In this document: piece by piece, positions 26,719 to 34,868 of the stretch | Position numbering within the stretch: the stretch's first letter is position 1 | Layout of the letters: each line of letters opens with the position of its first letter | Assembly (NCBI GenBank): GCA_903895695.1 | Contig: CAITUY010000068.1 | Location: 1-47,248 of the forward strand | Direction: 5' to 3' | Length of the DNA stretch: 47,248 nt | Source of the DNA: an uncultured bacterium | Lineage (GTDB): Bacteria; Verrucomicrobiota; Kiritimatiellia; CAIKKV01; CAITUY01 | The notes under the pieces: model-generated | Database searches by the model: none | The model's input: only the letters and a program-made list of their open reading frames with translations | Told to the model about the DNA's origin: nothing | Made by a program: the position numbers and the translations under genes

Positions 26719-28734
26719 TCAGTCCGCTTCGATCACGTCGAACTCGTAGATCGTCCAGGCGCGGCTTGAGCGGGGTTCGGCGATTTCCACCTTGAGGCCC
26801 GTGGCCTGCACGGGTTCGGGCAGCGTGATATCCGTGATGGCCCGGCCATAGACCGGGTGGCCATTGCGAAACTCGAATGGAACCGGGGCGTCCGGAACTC
26901 CCCTGGCCACAGCCGCCCAGGCGCCATCGACCTTGGCGTAGACGTTGACCTGTTCCGCATGATCGTGATCCCGGCCCATGTTGCCGTGGTCCAGGCGCAG
27001 GCGTTGCACGCGGCGCGGGCTGTCCCACGTGACTGTCACCCACATGCCTTTCAGTTGGAGAGAACCGTTGCATCGCCAGAAGCTCGTCAGGTCGCCGTCC
27101 AGCATGGCGCCCGCCTGCGTCGGGTTGTGGCTGGCCCGGGCCGTCAGCTCCGAGCGCGGGACGAGCTTTCCCACCGTCCACTGCGGCCCGGTGAAGTCGG
27201 TGAAGACCGTATAGTGCCCGCAGGTTTGCGAGTGGCAGCCGATGTTCATCCGGTGCAGGTCCGCGGCCAGAAGCTCCGGCGTAAACTTGTACGTGTCGGA
27301 CAGGATATAGGCGGCGTTGGTGACCGGGTCGACCTGTTGCCGGAACGGCACGAGCCAACCCGGGAAGCGCTCGTTGAAAGGCTGGCAGACGATGATTCGC
27401 TCGTCCGTTTCGAAGGTGAACCGATAGGCATCCACGTAGGTCGCGTAGCCGCGGTTGATGCCGCGCTCGTCGAGGTAGCGCAGGGCCGGCTGCAGGTCGT
27501 ATGACTTCAGATCGTCGGCGAAGCCCGGAGCCGACCAGCGGCTGAGAAGCGCGACATCGTTGACGGCATTGGCCGCGAGGAATGCCGCGGTCAGTCCGCC
27601 AAGCGCCCATCGGACCGGCCGGTTGGCGTCACGGTACAGGTAGCCGACGAGGAACGGGAAACTCCAGACCAGGGGTGCGAAGTAACGATAGGTGTGGAGG
27701 TGGGAGCGGCCGCTGAAGAGGAATAGCAGCAGGCACATCCAGGAGATGCCGACGAATACCAGGCCGACGTCGAGCGAGGGCCAACGGTCCTGCCGCCAGC
27801 GCCGGACACCGCGGCTGAGTGCCAGGGCCGTGGATCCTAGCAGCACGACCGACCAAGCCAGGCTGAACCACAGGCCCTGGGCCCCGAACCGGCCCACGCG
27901 CGCCTCGGTATCGGGAAAGACCGGTGGCGCCAGGCCGAGGGCGGCAGGCAGGGTGTGGTCCAAGGAGGGCGAGTAGAGCTTATTCCACGCATGCTTCCAC
28001 GAGACAGAGCGCTCGACAGCGCCGAAGGCGTCGGGGTGCAAGCATGTGGCTACGAGGTGAGGCAGCAGGCCCAGTAGTGCGCCCAGCACGAGGGCCGGCA
28101 GGGCGATACGCGCGGTGCGCCAGCCCCGGTGCAGACCCAGCATGGCGCCGGTGGCTGCCAGAACGGGCAGGGACAGCATGGTTTCGCTGCAGGCCAGGCC
28201 GCCGGCGGCTCCGGCCACAAGGGCGGACACCCACGGGCACTGGGTGTCATCTGCCTGCCGTTCGGCGAGCCACACCGTCACGCTCGCGAGGAGCAAGAGC
28301 GTGTAGTAGCCCGGCATGGCGCAGCCGTATTGCAGGGAGAGGAGGTAGGTGGACCCGAAGAGCACAAGGGCCATGCCCGGCCAGGTGTCGCGCCAGCGGC
28401 CCCAGCGCCGCAGGATCAGGAGCGAGAACGCCAGGGACAGCAGTCCTGCCCCGAACGCGAGGACGCGGACGCCGAAGGCGTTCCGCGGCAACACGTGGAT
28501 CAGCGGCGCCATCAGGTAGGCGTCCAGCGGGAAGATGTAGGGAGAGGCGAGGATCAGGAGCGAGCAATCGCCGCGGGCGATCTGCTTGGCCTGCAGTGCG
28601 ATTTTGCACTCGTCGTCGAAGGCGGGGATATGCCTGACGCTGGTGACGAACACCGCGAGCCGCAAGGCCACCCCGAGCAGGACGGCGGCCGTTAATGCCG
28701 CCACGACCCACCGCCGCCGCCGTGTTTCGTTCAT
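26719..28734 (-). CDS. GT-C membrane glycosyltransferase with C-terminal discoidin-like domain
   Basis: A protein of 671 residues. The first about 430 residues hold about ten membrane helices with the GT-C acidic motif FDDECKIA (Asp40, Asp41, Glu42) in the first periplasmic loop. A soluble middle region (about 430-510) follows. From about 520 the sequence has an F5/8 type C (discoidin) pattern: LDGDLTSFWRCNG, VTVTWDSPRRVQRLRLDHGN and a C-terminal beta edge. Discoidin domains bind carbohydrate or lipid. The combination would put an acceptor-binding module on the periplasmic face, which is inference. It is convergent with the barrel gene, eight bases apart. Confidence 0.75.
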   Translation of the reverse strand: MNETRRRRWVVAALTAAVLLGVALRLAVFVTSVRHIPAFDDECKIALQAKQIARGDCSLLILASPYIFPLDAYLMAPLIHVLPRNAFGVRVLAFGAGLLSLAFSLLILRRWGRWRDTWPGMALVLFGSTYLLSLQYGCAMPGYYTLLLLASVTVWLAERQADDTQCPWVSALVAGAAGGLACSETMLSLPVLAATGAMLGLHRGWRTARIALPALVLGALLGLLPHLVATCLHPDAFGAVERSVSWKHAWNKLYSPSLDHTLPAALGLAPPVFPDTEARVGRFGAQGLWFSLAWSVVLLGSTALALSRGVRRWRQDRWPSLDVGLVFVGISWMCLLLFLFSGRSHLHTYRYFAPLVWSFPFLVGYLYRDANRPVRWALGGLTAAFLAANAVNDVALLSRWSAPGFADDLKSYDLQPALRYLDERGINRGYATYVDAYRFTFETDERIIVCQPFNERFPGWLVPFRQQVDPVTNAAYILSDTYKFTPELLAADLHRMNIGCHSQTCGHYTVFTDFTGPQWTVGKLVPRSELTARASHNPTQAGAMLDGDLTSFWRCNGSLQLKGMWVTVTWDSPRRVQRLRLDHGNMGRDHDHAEQVNVYAKVDGAWAAVARGVPDAPVPFEFRNGHPVYGRAITDITLPEPVQATGLKVEIAEPRSSRAWTIYEFDVIEAD

Positions 28735-28798
28735 GAAGGGTCCGTTCGCGCGTCCTAACAGGTTGAAAAAAGCCCGTTCGCACGATATAAGACCCGGG

Positions 28799-29023
28799 AT
28801 GCCGCTGCAACGTAGAACTCGGATCGTGCTCGGGTCGGCCCTCGGGGCGCCCGTAGCGTTCGTGCTGGCCTATCCCTGGTTGTGCCGCCTTCTGCCTTTA
28901 CAGGTGGAGGAATGGACCGACCTGCCGCGCGACTTGATCGGGTTTCTGGCCACGGACGCGGTGGTGACGGTGATAGTGCTCCTGGCGTTCCGAATCAGGG
29001 GTCCGAGAGCCCCGTCATCGTAG
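28799..29023 (+). CDS. Small two-helix membrane protein, hypothetical
   Basis: This 74-residue protein has a basic N-terminus (QRRTRI), two hydrophobic helices (about 9-30 and 45-66) joined by a loop with EEWTDLPRD, and a basic C-terminus, suggesting both ends in the cytoplasm. No motif is recognised. ATG 28799 lacks a clear ribosome-binding site. It is divergent from the glycosyltransferase (64 bases apart) and convergent with the permease (26 bases). Real but unclassified, moderate support. Confidence 0.5.
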   Translation: MPLQRRTRIVLGSALGAPVAFVLAYPWLCRLLPLQVEEWTDLPRDLIGFLATDAVVTVIVLLAFRIRGPRAPSS

Positions 29024-29049
29024 CCATCCGCCGTCCGGCCCCGCACGTC

Positions 29050-30090
29050 CTAGCGCTGGAACGTGATACGCGGGTCGATCAGGACGTAGCTGAAGTCGGA
29101 GAGCAGGTTGCCAAGCAAGCCGAGCACGGAGGTCAGCGACAGGATGCCCATGAAGACGGGGTAATCGCGGCCCACGATGGCCTCGATGCTGAGCAGACCC
29201 ATGCCCGGCAATTCGAACACTTGCTCGATCAGCACGGACCCCACGAACATGACCGCCAGAATGCCGCCGATTCCGGTCGCGATCGGGATCAAGGCGTTGC
29301 GCAGGGCGTGCCCCCAGACGGCCCGGCGGACCGAGCCGCCCTTGGCCAACACGGTGCGCACGTAGTCGCGCCCGATTTGCTCCAACAATGAGTTCTTCAT
29401 GAGCAGCGTCAGCACCGCAAAGTCGCCGATCACGTAGCACAGCACTGGCAGGACCATGTGGCGCGCCGTGTCCGCGGCGCGACCCAGCCACGGCAGCGCG
29501 TCGTATTTGTCCGAGTGGAAGCCGGAGAGCGGGAACCAGTCCCAGAGCCCGTCGACCGTGCCGCAGAACAGCATCTTGAGAACCATGCCGAACGCGAACG
29601 CAGGGACGGCATAGCCCGTGAAGACGACCACGCTTGACGCGAGATCGAACGCGCTGCCGTTCCGCAAGGCCTTGGCGATCCCCAGCGGAATGCAGATTCC
29701 ATAACTCAGGACCAGGCCGGTGAGGCCGAAGATGAGGGAGACGGGGAAACGTTCGCGGATGACCTGCCAGGCCGTTTTGTTCGGGTAGCGATAGGACTCG
29801 ACGCGTAGCCCGAGCCGATCGCGCACGAGCCACCCCCAGTACCGCTTGAAGAAGGGTTGATCAAAGCCGAAATGCTTTTCGAGCGCCTTGCGTTGTTCGG
29901 TCGAGATCGACGCCACGGCACCGGCGGTCAACTTCGCCTCGCCGCCGCCGAGGCCCTTCATGCGCATAATGGCCTGTTCCACTGGGCCGCCCGGCACGAC
30001 CTGGATCAGCGCGAAACAGACCAGCGTGATGCCGATGAAGGTGGGAATGACCAGCAGCAGGCGCCGGATGAAGTAGTGCAGGCGGTCCAC
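29050..30090 (-). CDS. yejB: YejB-like peptide ABC transporter permease, orphan
   Basis: The 346-residue protein has the DppB/YejB permease layout, with six membrane helices. Family-specific features are LLVIPTFIGITLVCFALIQV, GFDQPFFKRYWGW, PGG near the start, AVPAFAFGM, and the EAA loop KGGSVRRAVWGHALRNALIPI. It matches YejB of the microcin C/oligopeptide importer in arrangement, including the long loop after helix one and the ending LLSDFSYVLIDPRITF. The start GTG 30090 is preferred because it precedes the conserved IRRLLL segment; it lacks a ribosome-binding site. The usual partners yejA, yejE and yejF are absent: a plus-strand gene follows. Confidence 0.85.
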   Translation of the reverse strand: MDRLHYFIRRLLLVIPTFIGITLVCFALIQVVPGGPVEQAIMRMKGLGGGEAKLTAGAVASISTEQRKALEKHFGFDQPFFKRYWGWLVRDRLGLRVESYRYPNKTAWQVIRERFPVSLIFGLTGLVLSYGICIPLGIAKALRNGSAFDLASSVVVFTGYAVPAFAFGMVLKMLFCGTVDGLWDWFPLSGFHSDKYDALPWLGRAADTARHMVLPVLCYVIGDFAVLTLLMKNSLLEQIGRDYVRTVLAKGGSVRRAVWGHALRNALIPIATGIGGILAVMFVGSVLIEQVFELPGMGLLSIEAIVGRDYPVFMGILSLTSVLGLLGNLLSDFSYVLIDPRITFQR

Positions 30091-30146
30091 GGTTTTAGGG
30101 TTGAGGGTGGATGGTTGATGGTGGGTTGCAACAGGCTTTCGGCCGT

Positions 30147-31001
30147 TTAGTTCCGCGCGTGTTTGAACACCGTTTCTCCCAACTTGACGCCTAACTCCTG
30201 CGCGACCATATCGCATTTGGCCTTGAGCAGGAAGTAGTAGTTGCCCGGCCGGCCGACGCAGGTTTCGAAATTGCCATGGCCTTTGGCCAGGATCAGGTCG
30301 GCCGCGTAGGCTTGGCGGCGGAATTCGGGCGAGACGCGCGCCCAATGCACGCCGATGTCGTTCGAGCCCGTCGCGATCACCGGGCAGATGCGCGTCATGC
30401 CCGTGTCGCGGGCATCGCGCATGGTGGCATCGTTGATCACCGGGCCGGACTTCACAACAAACGTCACGACCAGCCCCCGGGCCACCAGGTGCTCCACGAG
30501 TATGCGGTCGAAGACGATTTCGCCGCAGTTGTCGCCCAGGTAAAGCAGGCGGCGCCCGGGCTTCAGGTCGCGGAGGAAGGCCCGGTAATCGTCGCGGGCA
30601 AACGGTTGCTTCATGAGGCGAGCCACGTCGCGTTTGAGGTCAAAGTCGTGGCCGATGCCGAGATCGATGATGTTGCCGGCGGCGGCGAGATGAATAGCGG
30701 CCTTGAGCGGGTCCGGCGACCGTCTCACGAGCCGTTCCAGCCGCGGCAACATCGCGAGGGCGGCGGCATTGTTCTCGCGTTTCTGGCGCGCGTAGGGGTC
30801 CTTGACGCCGGTGACGCGCGAAACGATCTCATAGACCGGTTGCGAGAGGGCGGCGGGCGTCCGGTTCATCGACAGGCGGCCCAGGCGCCGGCTCAGATTC
30901 TTCAGAACGCGCACCTGCACCGCGGGAACGTCCGTGACCGTGCGCACCGTGTTCAGGGCCTGCCGGAACAGGCAGGGGATGCAGTCGGGTTTGGCTTTCA
31001 T
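30147..31001 (-). CDS. DUF89/ARMT1-like damage-control phosphatase
   Basis: A protein of 284 residues from ATG 31001, just upstream of the conserved CIPCLFRQAL (Cys7, Cys10). The middle has YLGDNCGEIVFDRILVE, the metal-binding motif of the DUF89 family, and VVKSGPVINDAT with LILAKGHGNFET near the C-terminus, also family hallmarks. Bacterial members are proposed metal-dependent phosphatases acting on damaged sugar phosphates or similar metabolites; the exact substrate here is unknown. It is upstream of the yejB-like gene with a 57-base gap that holds a GGGTTGATGG-like repetitive stretch. Confidence 0.85.
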   Translation of the reverse strand: MKAKPDCIPCLFRQALNTVRTVTDVPAVQVRVLKNLSRRLGRLSMNRTPAALSQPVYEIVSRVTGVKDPYARQKRENNAAALAMLPRLERLVRRSPDPLKAAIHLAAAGNIIDLGIGHDFDLKRDVARLMKQPFARDDYRAFLRDLKPGRRLLYLGDNCGEIVFDRILVEHLVARGLVVTFVVKSGPVINDATMRDARDTGMTRICPVIATGSNDIGVHWARVSPEFRRQAYAADLILAKGHGNFETCVGRPGNYYFLLKAKCDMVAQELGVKLGETVFKHARN

Positions 31002-31078
31002 GCGTGGCGGCGTCTTGTCGCAGACCGATGGGGAGCCTGTCAAGCCCAAGGGGTTCGCGCGGAAAGGTGGCGGTCGCT

Positions 31079-31519
31079 CTACGTTGTCTCCAGCGGGTCA
31101 AACGCGTCCAGGCCGGCGAACTTGAGGAAATCACGGTCATGTGTGGCCAGTCGCCGAATGCCGTGCTGGCGGAGCAGGGCGGCCAGATGCGCATCCGGGA
31201 CCAAGTTGCCGCGGGTTGGCGTCTTGTCCGTGATCGTTCGATAGACGTCCCAGAACCCCTCACCTTCGCTCAAGGCGCGGACGTGTGGCAGGCGCATGAG
31301 TGCCTCGATATTGGCCATGGCTTCGCGGTGGCTGAGCGGATGCCGGAAGATGGAGGGATGGGTCGCCATGCGCAGGTACCCCATGATCGTGGGCCAGCCG
31401 AGATAGACGAGATCGGGTCCGCGCGCGCAGGCCCCGAGAAACGCCTTGGCGGCGGCGTGACAGGGGTTGGTTGCATCCGAGGCGTACAGCAGGATGTTTA
31501 CGTCCAAGGCGCAACTCAT
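31079..31519 (-). CDS. vapC: PIN-domain toxin (VapC-like)
   Basis: The 146-residue protein opens with ALDVNILLYASD, the PIN-domain first acidic motif (Asp6). Later acidic residues appear in NLVPDAHLAALLRQHGI and ATHDRDFLKFAG, the usual place of the third and fourth acidic ligands of the divalent metal. VapC toxins are RNases that cut tRNA or rRNA. It overlaps the upstream antitoxin gene by four bases (ATGA), as expected for a pair. Length is typical. RNA target not predictable. Confidence 0.85.
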   Translation of the reverse strand: MSCALDVNILLYASDATNPCHAAAKAFLGACARGPDLVYLGWPTIMGYLRMATHPSIFRHPLSHREAMANIEALMRLPHVRALSEGEGFWDVYRTITDKTPTRGNLVPDAHLAALLRQHGIRRLATHDRDFLKFAGLDAFDPLETT

Positions 31520-31758
31520 CGCTTGTCCGTCCTGTCCATGGCCTCATACAAGGCTTCGCGATCCGCGAGATCCACCTTGGCGTTCATGGGTTTCTCAATC
31601 CAGGAGAACTTGACGCCGGCCGTGTGCCGCGGCGTCGCTTCCCGTAGCGCCTTCCCGAGCAGCTCCGAGACGAGTCGGCCCATCGGTATGTGCTGGGCTT
31701 GCCCGAGTCGTTTGAGATCCGCCAGAATGGGGGCATCAATGTCCAGTGTTGTTCTCAT
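31516..31758 (-). CDS. vapB: VapB-like antitoxin (CopG-type)
   Basis: An 80-residue protein. The first half (MRTTLDIDAPILADLKRL and AQHIPMGRLVSELLGKAL) has the ribbon-helix-helix DNA-binding pattern with a strand, then two helices. The second half (about 45-80), with SWIEKPMNAKVDLADREALYEAMD, is probably the toxin-binding segment. It would bind the adjacent PIN toxin and repress the operon. The four-base overlap with the toxin and a TTGACA-type promoter upstream support a two-gene unit. Confidence 0.82.
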   Translation of the reverse strand: MRTTLDIDAPILADLKRLGQAQHIPMGRLVSELLGKALREATPRHTAGVKFSWIEKPMNAKVDLADREALYEAMDRTDKR

Positions 31759-31766
31759 CGATGAAC

Positions 31767-31796
31767 AGGGTACCTAGATTGCGCACCAGATGTCAA
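31767..31796 (-). promoter_or_regulatory. Putative promoter of the vapBC pair
   Basis: On the minus strand a consensus -35 TTGACA (complement of 31791-31796) is 18 bases from TACCCT (complement of 31767-31772), nine bases upstream of the antitoxin start. Confidence 0.4.
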
Positions 31797-31846
31797 ATCG
31801 CGTGATGCGTGATGCACGGCGATGATTGTGGCCTACCGAAAGATAG

Positions 31847-31895
31847 TTGACGGATGGGAATCGATCATCATATCGTAATACTATAGATGATCGAT
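31847..31895 (+). promoter_or_regulatory. Promoter and operator of the AbrB/PIN pair
   Basis: TTGACG (31847-31852) and TATCGT (31871-31876) with 18-base spacing make a plausible promoter. A perfect ten-base inverted repeat, ATCGATCATC (31860-31869) and GATGATCGAT (31886-31895), with 16-base spacer, encloses the -10 region. This is a strong candidate binding site for the antitoxin dimer, and a TGGAGG ribosome-binding site follows directly. Confidence 0.6.
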
Positions 31896-31907
31896 GGAGG
31901 TGTCGTT

Positions 31908-32114
31908 ATGCATGCTGTCACGTTGTCACCCAAATTTCAGGTTGTTATACCGCTGCTGGTTCGACGGACCATGGGGCTTCGAGCCGGGCAAAAGATGCAG
32001 GTGATCGAATACGAAGGTCGGATTGAACTTATCCCGGATCGCGACATCGCCGAGTTGCGAGGGTTCCTGAAGGGGATCGATACGAAGTTCGAGCGCGAGG
32101 AGGATCGAGTGTGA
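31908..32114 (+). CDS. AbrB/MazE-fold antitoxin
   Basis: A 68-residue protein from ATG 31908, with a TGGAGG ribosome-binding site. The N-terminal half has the SpoVT/AbrB swapped-hairpin pattern VTLSPKFQVVIPLLVRRTMGLRAGQKMQVI, and the tail (from about 45) is acidic/basic and likely binds the PIN protein. The consensus V(T)xPKxQ(I/V)xIPxxxR is clear. It overlaps the PIN gene by four bases (GTGA, 32111-32114), so expression is coupled. The large inverted repeat upstream is its probable operator. Confidence 0.85.
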   Translation: MHAVTLSPKFQVVIPLLVRRTMGLRAGQKMQVIEYEGRIELIPDRDIAELRGFLKGIDTKFEREEDRV

Positions 32115-32485
32115 ATGTGGTAGACTCTTCCGGTTGGCTCGAGTACTTCGCCGAGGGACCCAATGCCAAGCACTTTGCCTCGGCTGTCAAAGTGCCGGGC
32201 GAATTGGTCGTTCCCGCGATCGCACTCTATGAAGTCTTCAAGGTCGTCTTGAGAGAAGCCGACGAGAACGCCGCTCTGCAGGCCGTTGCGGCTCTGCAGA
32301 AGGGAACGGTCGTCGATCTCACCCCGACGCTGGCGATCTCGGCCGGCAAACTGAGTCTGCAGCATGCGCTGCCCATGGCCGATGCCATCATTCTGGCCAC
32401 CGCCCGGGCACAGGGGGCGACACTGTGGACCCAGGACGTCCATTTCAAAGACATCGCCGGCGTCAAGTACTTCCCGAGGAAATAG
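32111..32485 (+). CDS. vapC: PIN-domain toxin (VapC-like)
   Basis: A 124-residue PIN protein starting with GTG 32111. MNVVDSSGWLEYF gives the first acidic ligand (Asp5), ALYEVFKVVLRE the second (Glu42), and MADAIILATARAQGATLWTQDVHFKDIAGV the last acidic group; these positions match the PIN metal site. It probably acts as an RNase held inactive by the AbrB-type antitoxin. The GTGA overlap with the upstream gene is typical. No sign of damage. Confidence 0.87.
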   Translation: MNVVDSSGWLEYFAEGPNAKHFASAVKVPGELVVPAIALYEVFKVVLREADENAALQAVAALQKGTVVDLTPTLAISAGKLSLQHALPMADAIILATARAQGATLWTQDVHFKDIAGVKYFPRK

Positions 32486-32519
32486 CCGGCCGACTCATAT
32501 CATGGAAGGAGGCTAGACG

Positions 32520-34067
32520 ATGAAGACGATGGGAATGGGGTGCTTGACGGGGTGGCGACGGCGGGCGCTGCGGTGGGCGATGCAGTCGATGCTGGGCGCG
32601 ATCGTGGGCTTGAACGCCGGGGCGGCTGACACCCCGAAGGTCAAACCGGAGGAGAATGTCCCCTGGTGCCTGCCGACCTTCCTCCAGCGCGTGCCGCCCC
32701 TGAAGCATAGCGCGGCGGGCCGTCTGCCTTTGATCACGTGGGAGCCGTTCCTGCTGTCGACAAACGACAAGTCGTTTAACGAAGGGACGCCTTTGCCGGC
32801 GGATATGTATCGTGAGATCGGCAAACGTGGTTTCACGCAGCGGATTCCGCCGAACGACAAGTATGTCCCCATGGCCGTGGCGATCCAGGCGGCCGGGTTG
32901 CCCGTGGTGTTTATGGAGGGCTCGGGCGGCCCCGGACCCGTAACGCCGGGAACGAACTACCAGCACCAACTGCCCACGAACTACGCGCTCGGCAAGGACG
33001 AGGGGGCCTATAACTGCCCCCTGTTGCTGGAGGGCTGGCAGGCCCGCGCCGACCGCTTGCGCGCAACGTTGCGCAAGTTCAAGGATGCCGGGGTCCGCGT
33101 AACGGCCGCCTGGCTGGACTGGGAAGACGAACCGTGGGCGCTGCCCGACCGCCGCCGACAGGCGGCCGCCTGCTCCCGGTGTCGGGCGCAATTCCCGCCG
33201 GGCGTACTCGACAGCCAGGAGGACTATGACCGGTTTATCGTCCGACTCAAGCGCGATATACTCTCGGCTTACCTCGCGGCGCCGGTACGCGAGGTGTACC
33301 CCGAGTGTTCGGTGTGCAACTGGGCGCTGGTGCTCTCCTCTTCGGAGCGGCCGACGCGCTCGGTCTGGGGCAACCGCCAGTCGCCGCCCGCCGACTTGGG
33401 CTTCTTCAACGCCGCCAACCCGGTCGTCTACGGCAACACGATCTACCGGGACTACCATTGGAAGAAGGAGTGGGGCTGGCCCCTGGACGTGGCTCACATG
33501 GACCGGCTCTACACCGAGATCATGCTCGCGAATATTTCGGACCACGCCGCCAATGCGCAGCGCTTGGCGCCCTGGACGCAGAGCATTCCGTGGGTGGATC
33601 GTTACTGCCCGGATGTGGAGGATGCGAGCATCCCGATCCTGTCGCGCGAGCGCTACCGTGAGATTCTCCGGCACTGCTGGCTGCGCGGCACCGACTCGAT
33701 GCAGGTCTTCAATGCTCTGCGGCCCGAACACCCGGTCATCGCTACCGAAGAAATCGAGGACGCCGTCGCCGTCTATGATGAAGTGCTGGAGTACCGGGAG
33801 TTCCTGGAAAAGGGCTGGATTCTCAACACCGAAGCGCCCAAGGCGCAGGACGAGGGAGCGATCTGGTCCGGGCTGAGGCTCGGTGAGCAGGCTGTGATCC
33901 GCGCCTTCACCCAGGCGGCGTCCGCGGCGCCGTTCACCGTTAAGCCTTGGGACGACGCCCCCGCTACGAGTCTAAAGGCCCCTCCTGGCGGGCGTACGTG
34001 GCTGCTCGTCAGGGAGGGCGGCAAGGTTCTCGTCAAGGATGCCGGGGCAGGCACCGCGAGTCCCTGA
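32520..34067 (+). CDS. Secreted protein of unknown function, possibly glycoside-hydrolase-like
   Basis: This encodes 515 residues with a basic N-terminus, hydrophobic core and cleavage near GAA (about 36), a signal peptide. A GGAGG ribosome-binding site precedes ATG 32520. The mature chain has alternating strands and helices resembling a TIM barrel: LPLITWEPFLLS, FKDAGVRVTAAWLDWEDEPWALPD with paired acidic residues, a Cys pair CSRCRAQFPP, SVCNWALVLSS, and AANPVVYGNTIYRDYHWKKEWGW. An acidic pair at a strand end plus aromatic residues would suit carbohydrate hydrolysis. No family is recognised; the role is a guess. It is one gene in a toxin-antitoxin-rich area. Confidence 0.7.
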   Translation: MKTMGMGCLTGWRRRALRWAMQSMLGAIVGLNAGAADTPKVKPEENVPWCLPTFLQRVPPLKHSAAGRLPLITWEPFLLSTNDKSFNEGTPLPADMYREIGKRGFTQRIPPNDKYVPMAVAIQAAGLPVVFMEGSGGPGPVTPGTNYQHQLPTNYALGKDEGAYNCPLLLEGWQARADRLRATLRKFKDAGVRVTAAWLDWEDEPWALPDRRRQAAACSRCRAQFPPGVLDSQEDYDRFIVRLKRDILSAYLAAPVREVYPECSVCNWALVLSSSERPTRSVWGNRQSPPADLGFFNAANPVVYGNTIYRDYHWKKEWGWPLDVAHMDRLYTEIMLANISDHAANAQRLAPWTQSIPWVDRYCPDVEDASIPILSRERYREILRHCWLRGTDSMQVFNALRPEHPVIATEEIEDAVAVYDEVLEYREFLEKGWILNTEAPKAQDEGAIWSGLRLGEQAVIRAFTQAASAAPFTVKPWDDAPATSLKAPPGGRTWLLVREGGKVLVKDAGAGTASP

Positions 34068-34080
34068 GACGAGGCGCCCG

Positions 34081-34533
34081 CTACTTCAAGCGTCCGAGCC
34101 TTTTCTTAGCCTCCAAAAACTCGATGTCCGCGGCGTCGCAGGGACGGTTCGCTCGTCTTTTGCTCTCCAGAAGATCGTTTCCGCCAAGGCATTTCACGGG
34201 AACTTCATCCTCGGTTTTGTGGGTGACGGCGCGACGTTCGGCTTCGTCGAAGGGTGGGAGTCCTGGCCCCGCGAGATGAAACTGGAGGATTCCCCACGAT
34301 GTCTGGTAGGTCTGGATGAAATTCTCCCCGCGAGGTCCCAGTCCTACCAGCGGTACATCCAGTTCATGACCTAGAACGCGGTTGATGGCATCGATGTTGG
34401 CGGAGTCGGCGGCGGGCACATAGACGTCCCAGTCCATCGAGAAGCGGGGGCACCCTTCCAGTCGCACGGCTTGCCCGCCAATTACCAGATAGCGGATGGC
34501 ATTCGCATTGAACCGTCGGATCACTTCGTCCAT
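34081..34533 (-). CDS. Nucleotidyltransferase-like protein (AbiEii/MNT type)
   Basis: The 150-residue product from ATG 34533 has AIRYLVIGGQAVRLEGCPR followed by SMDWDVYVPA: a Gly-Gly helix start and the Asp-x-Asp (DWD) metal motif of DNA polymerase-beta-type nucleotidyltransferases. AbiEii and MNT toxins use this fold to add nucleotides to tRNA or an antitoxin. A longer open frame upstream has no homology and overlaps the next small gene. It overlaps that 64-residue gene by 13 bases, forming a pair. The C-terminal lysine-rich helix with DAADIEFLEAKKRL is common in this family. Toxic activity is inferred. Confidence 0.75.
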   Translation of the reverse strand: MDEVIRRFNANAIRYLVIGGQAVRLEGCPRFSMDWDVYVPAADSANIDAINRVLGHELDVPLVGLGPRGENFIQTYQTSWGILQFHLAGPGLPPFDEAERRAVTHKTEDEVPVKCLGGNDLLESKRRANRPCDAADIEFLEAKKRLGRLK

Positions 34534-34715
34534 TGGGCGCCGCCCTTCCTGGCAAGTTCCTCCCGGAGCGACTGCTTCCAGGTGTTCAATTCCTCGTACG
34601 AATTGAAGCGGCGGTGTCCGAACGCAGGCAGATTTATGATGCGTGGAAGGCGATACACCTTGCCGGCTTTTGCCCAAAGCTCGAATTTCGCGCCGTAGTC
34701 ATCGGTGATCTTCAT
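34521..34715 (-). CDS. Small protein paired with the nucleotidyltransferase-like gene
   Basis: A 64-residue protein, with no known family recognised. It is basic/aromatic (MKITDDYGAKFELWAKAGKVYRLPRI; then FNSYEELNTWKQSLREELAR). The overlap with the nucleotidyltransferase gene and its size suggest an antitoxin or accessory partner, though in classical AbiE pairs the partner is larger and has a DNA-binding domain. No ribosome-binding site is evident before ATG 34715. Coding potential appears real because of composition and coupling. Confidence 0.5.
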   Translation of the reverse strand: MKITDDYGAKFELWAKAGKVYRLPRIINLPAFGHRRFNSYEELNTWKQSLREELARKGGAQWTK

Positions 34716-34868
34716 GGCAGCGGATTATGGGCCGGTGCCGGCGAGGCATCAACTCAAAACAGCCAAACAGGCCACAGGTACGCCGTCTGCGCCCTTGCCA
34801 GGGTGACAAGCAGGCTCTATCTTCGAGCCGCGTAACAGGCGGAGAGACGCTGCACCCCACGGGAGGCA

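Noticed and set aside
27980..28637. Several plus-strand frames opposite the glycosyltransferase
   Set aside because: Antisense shadows with Arg/Gly/Ala-rich composition and no ribosome-binding site.
30090..30147. GGGTTGATGGTGGAT-like repetitive stretch as a possible mobile element
   Set aside because: Under 60 bases, imperfect and without inverted ends; most likely simple sequence.
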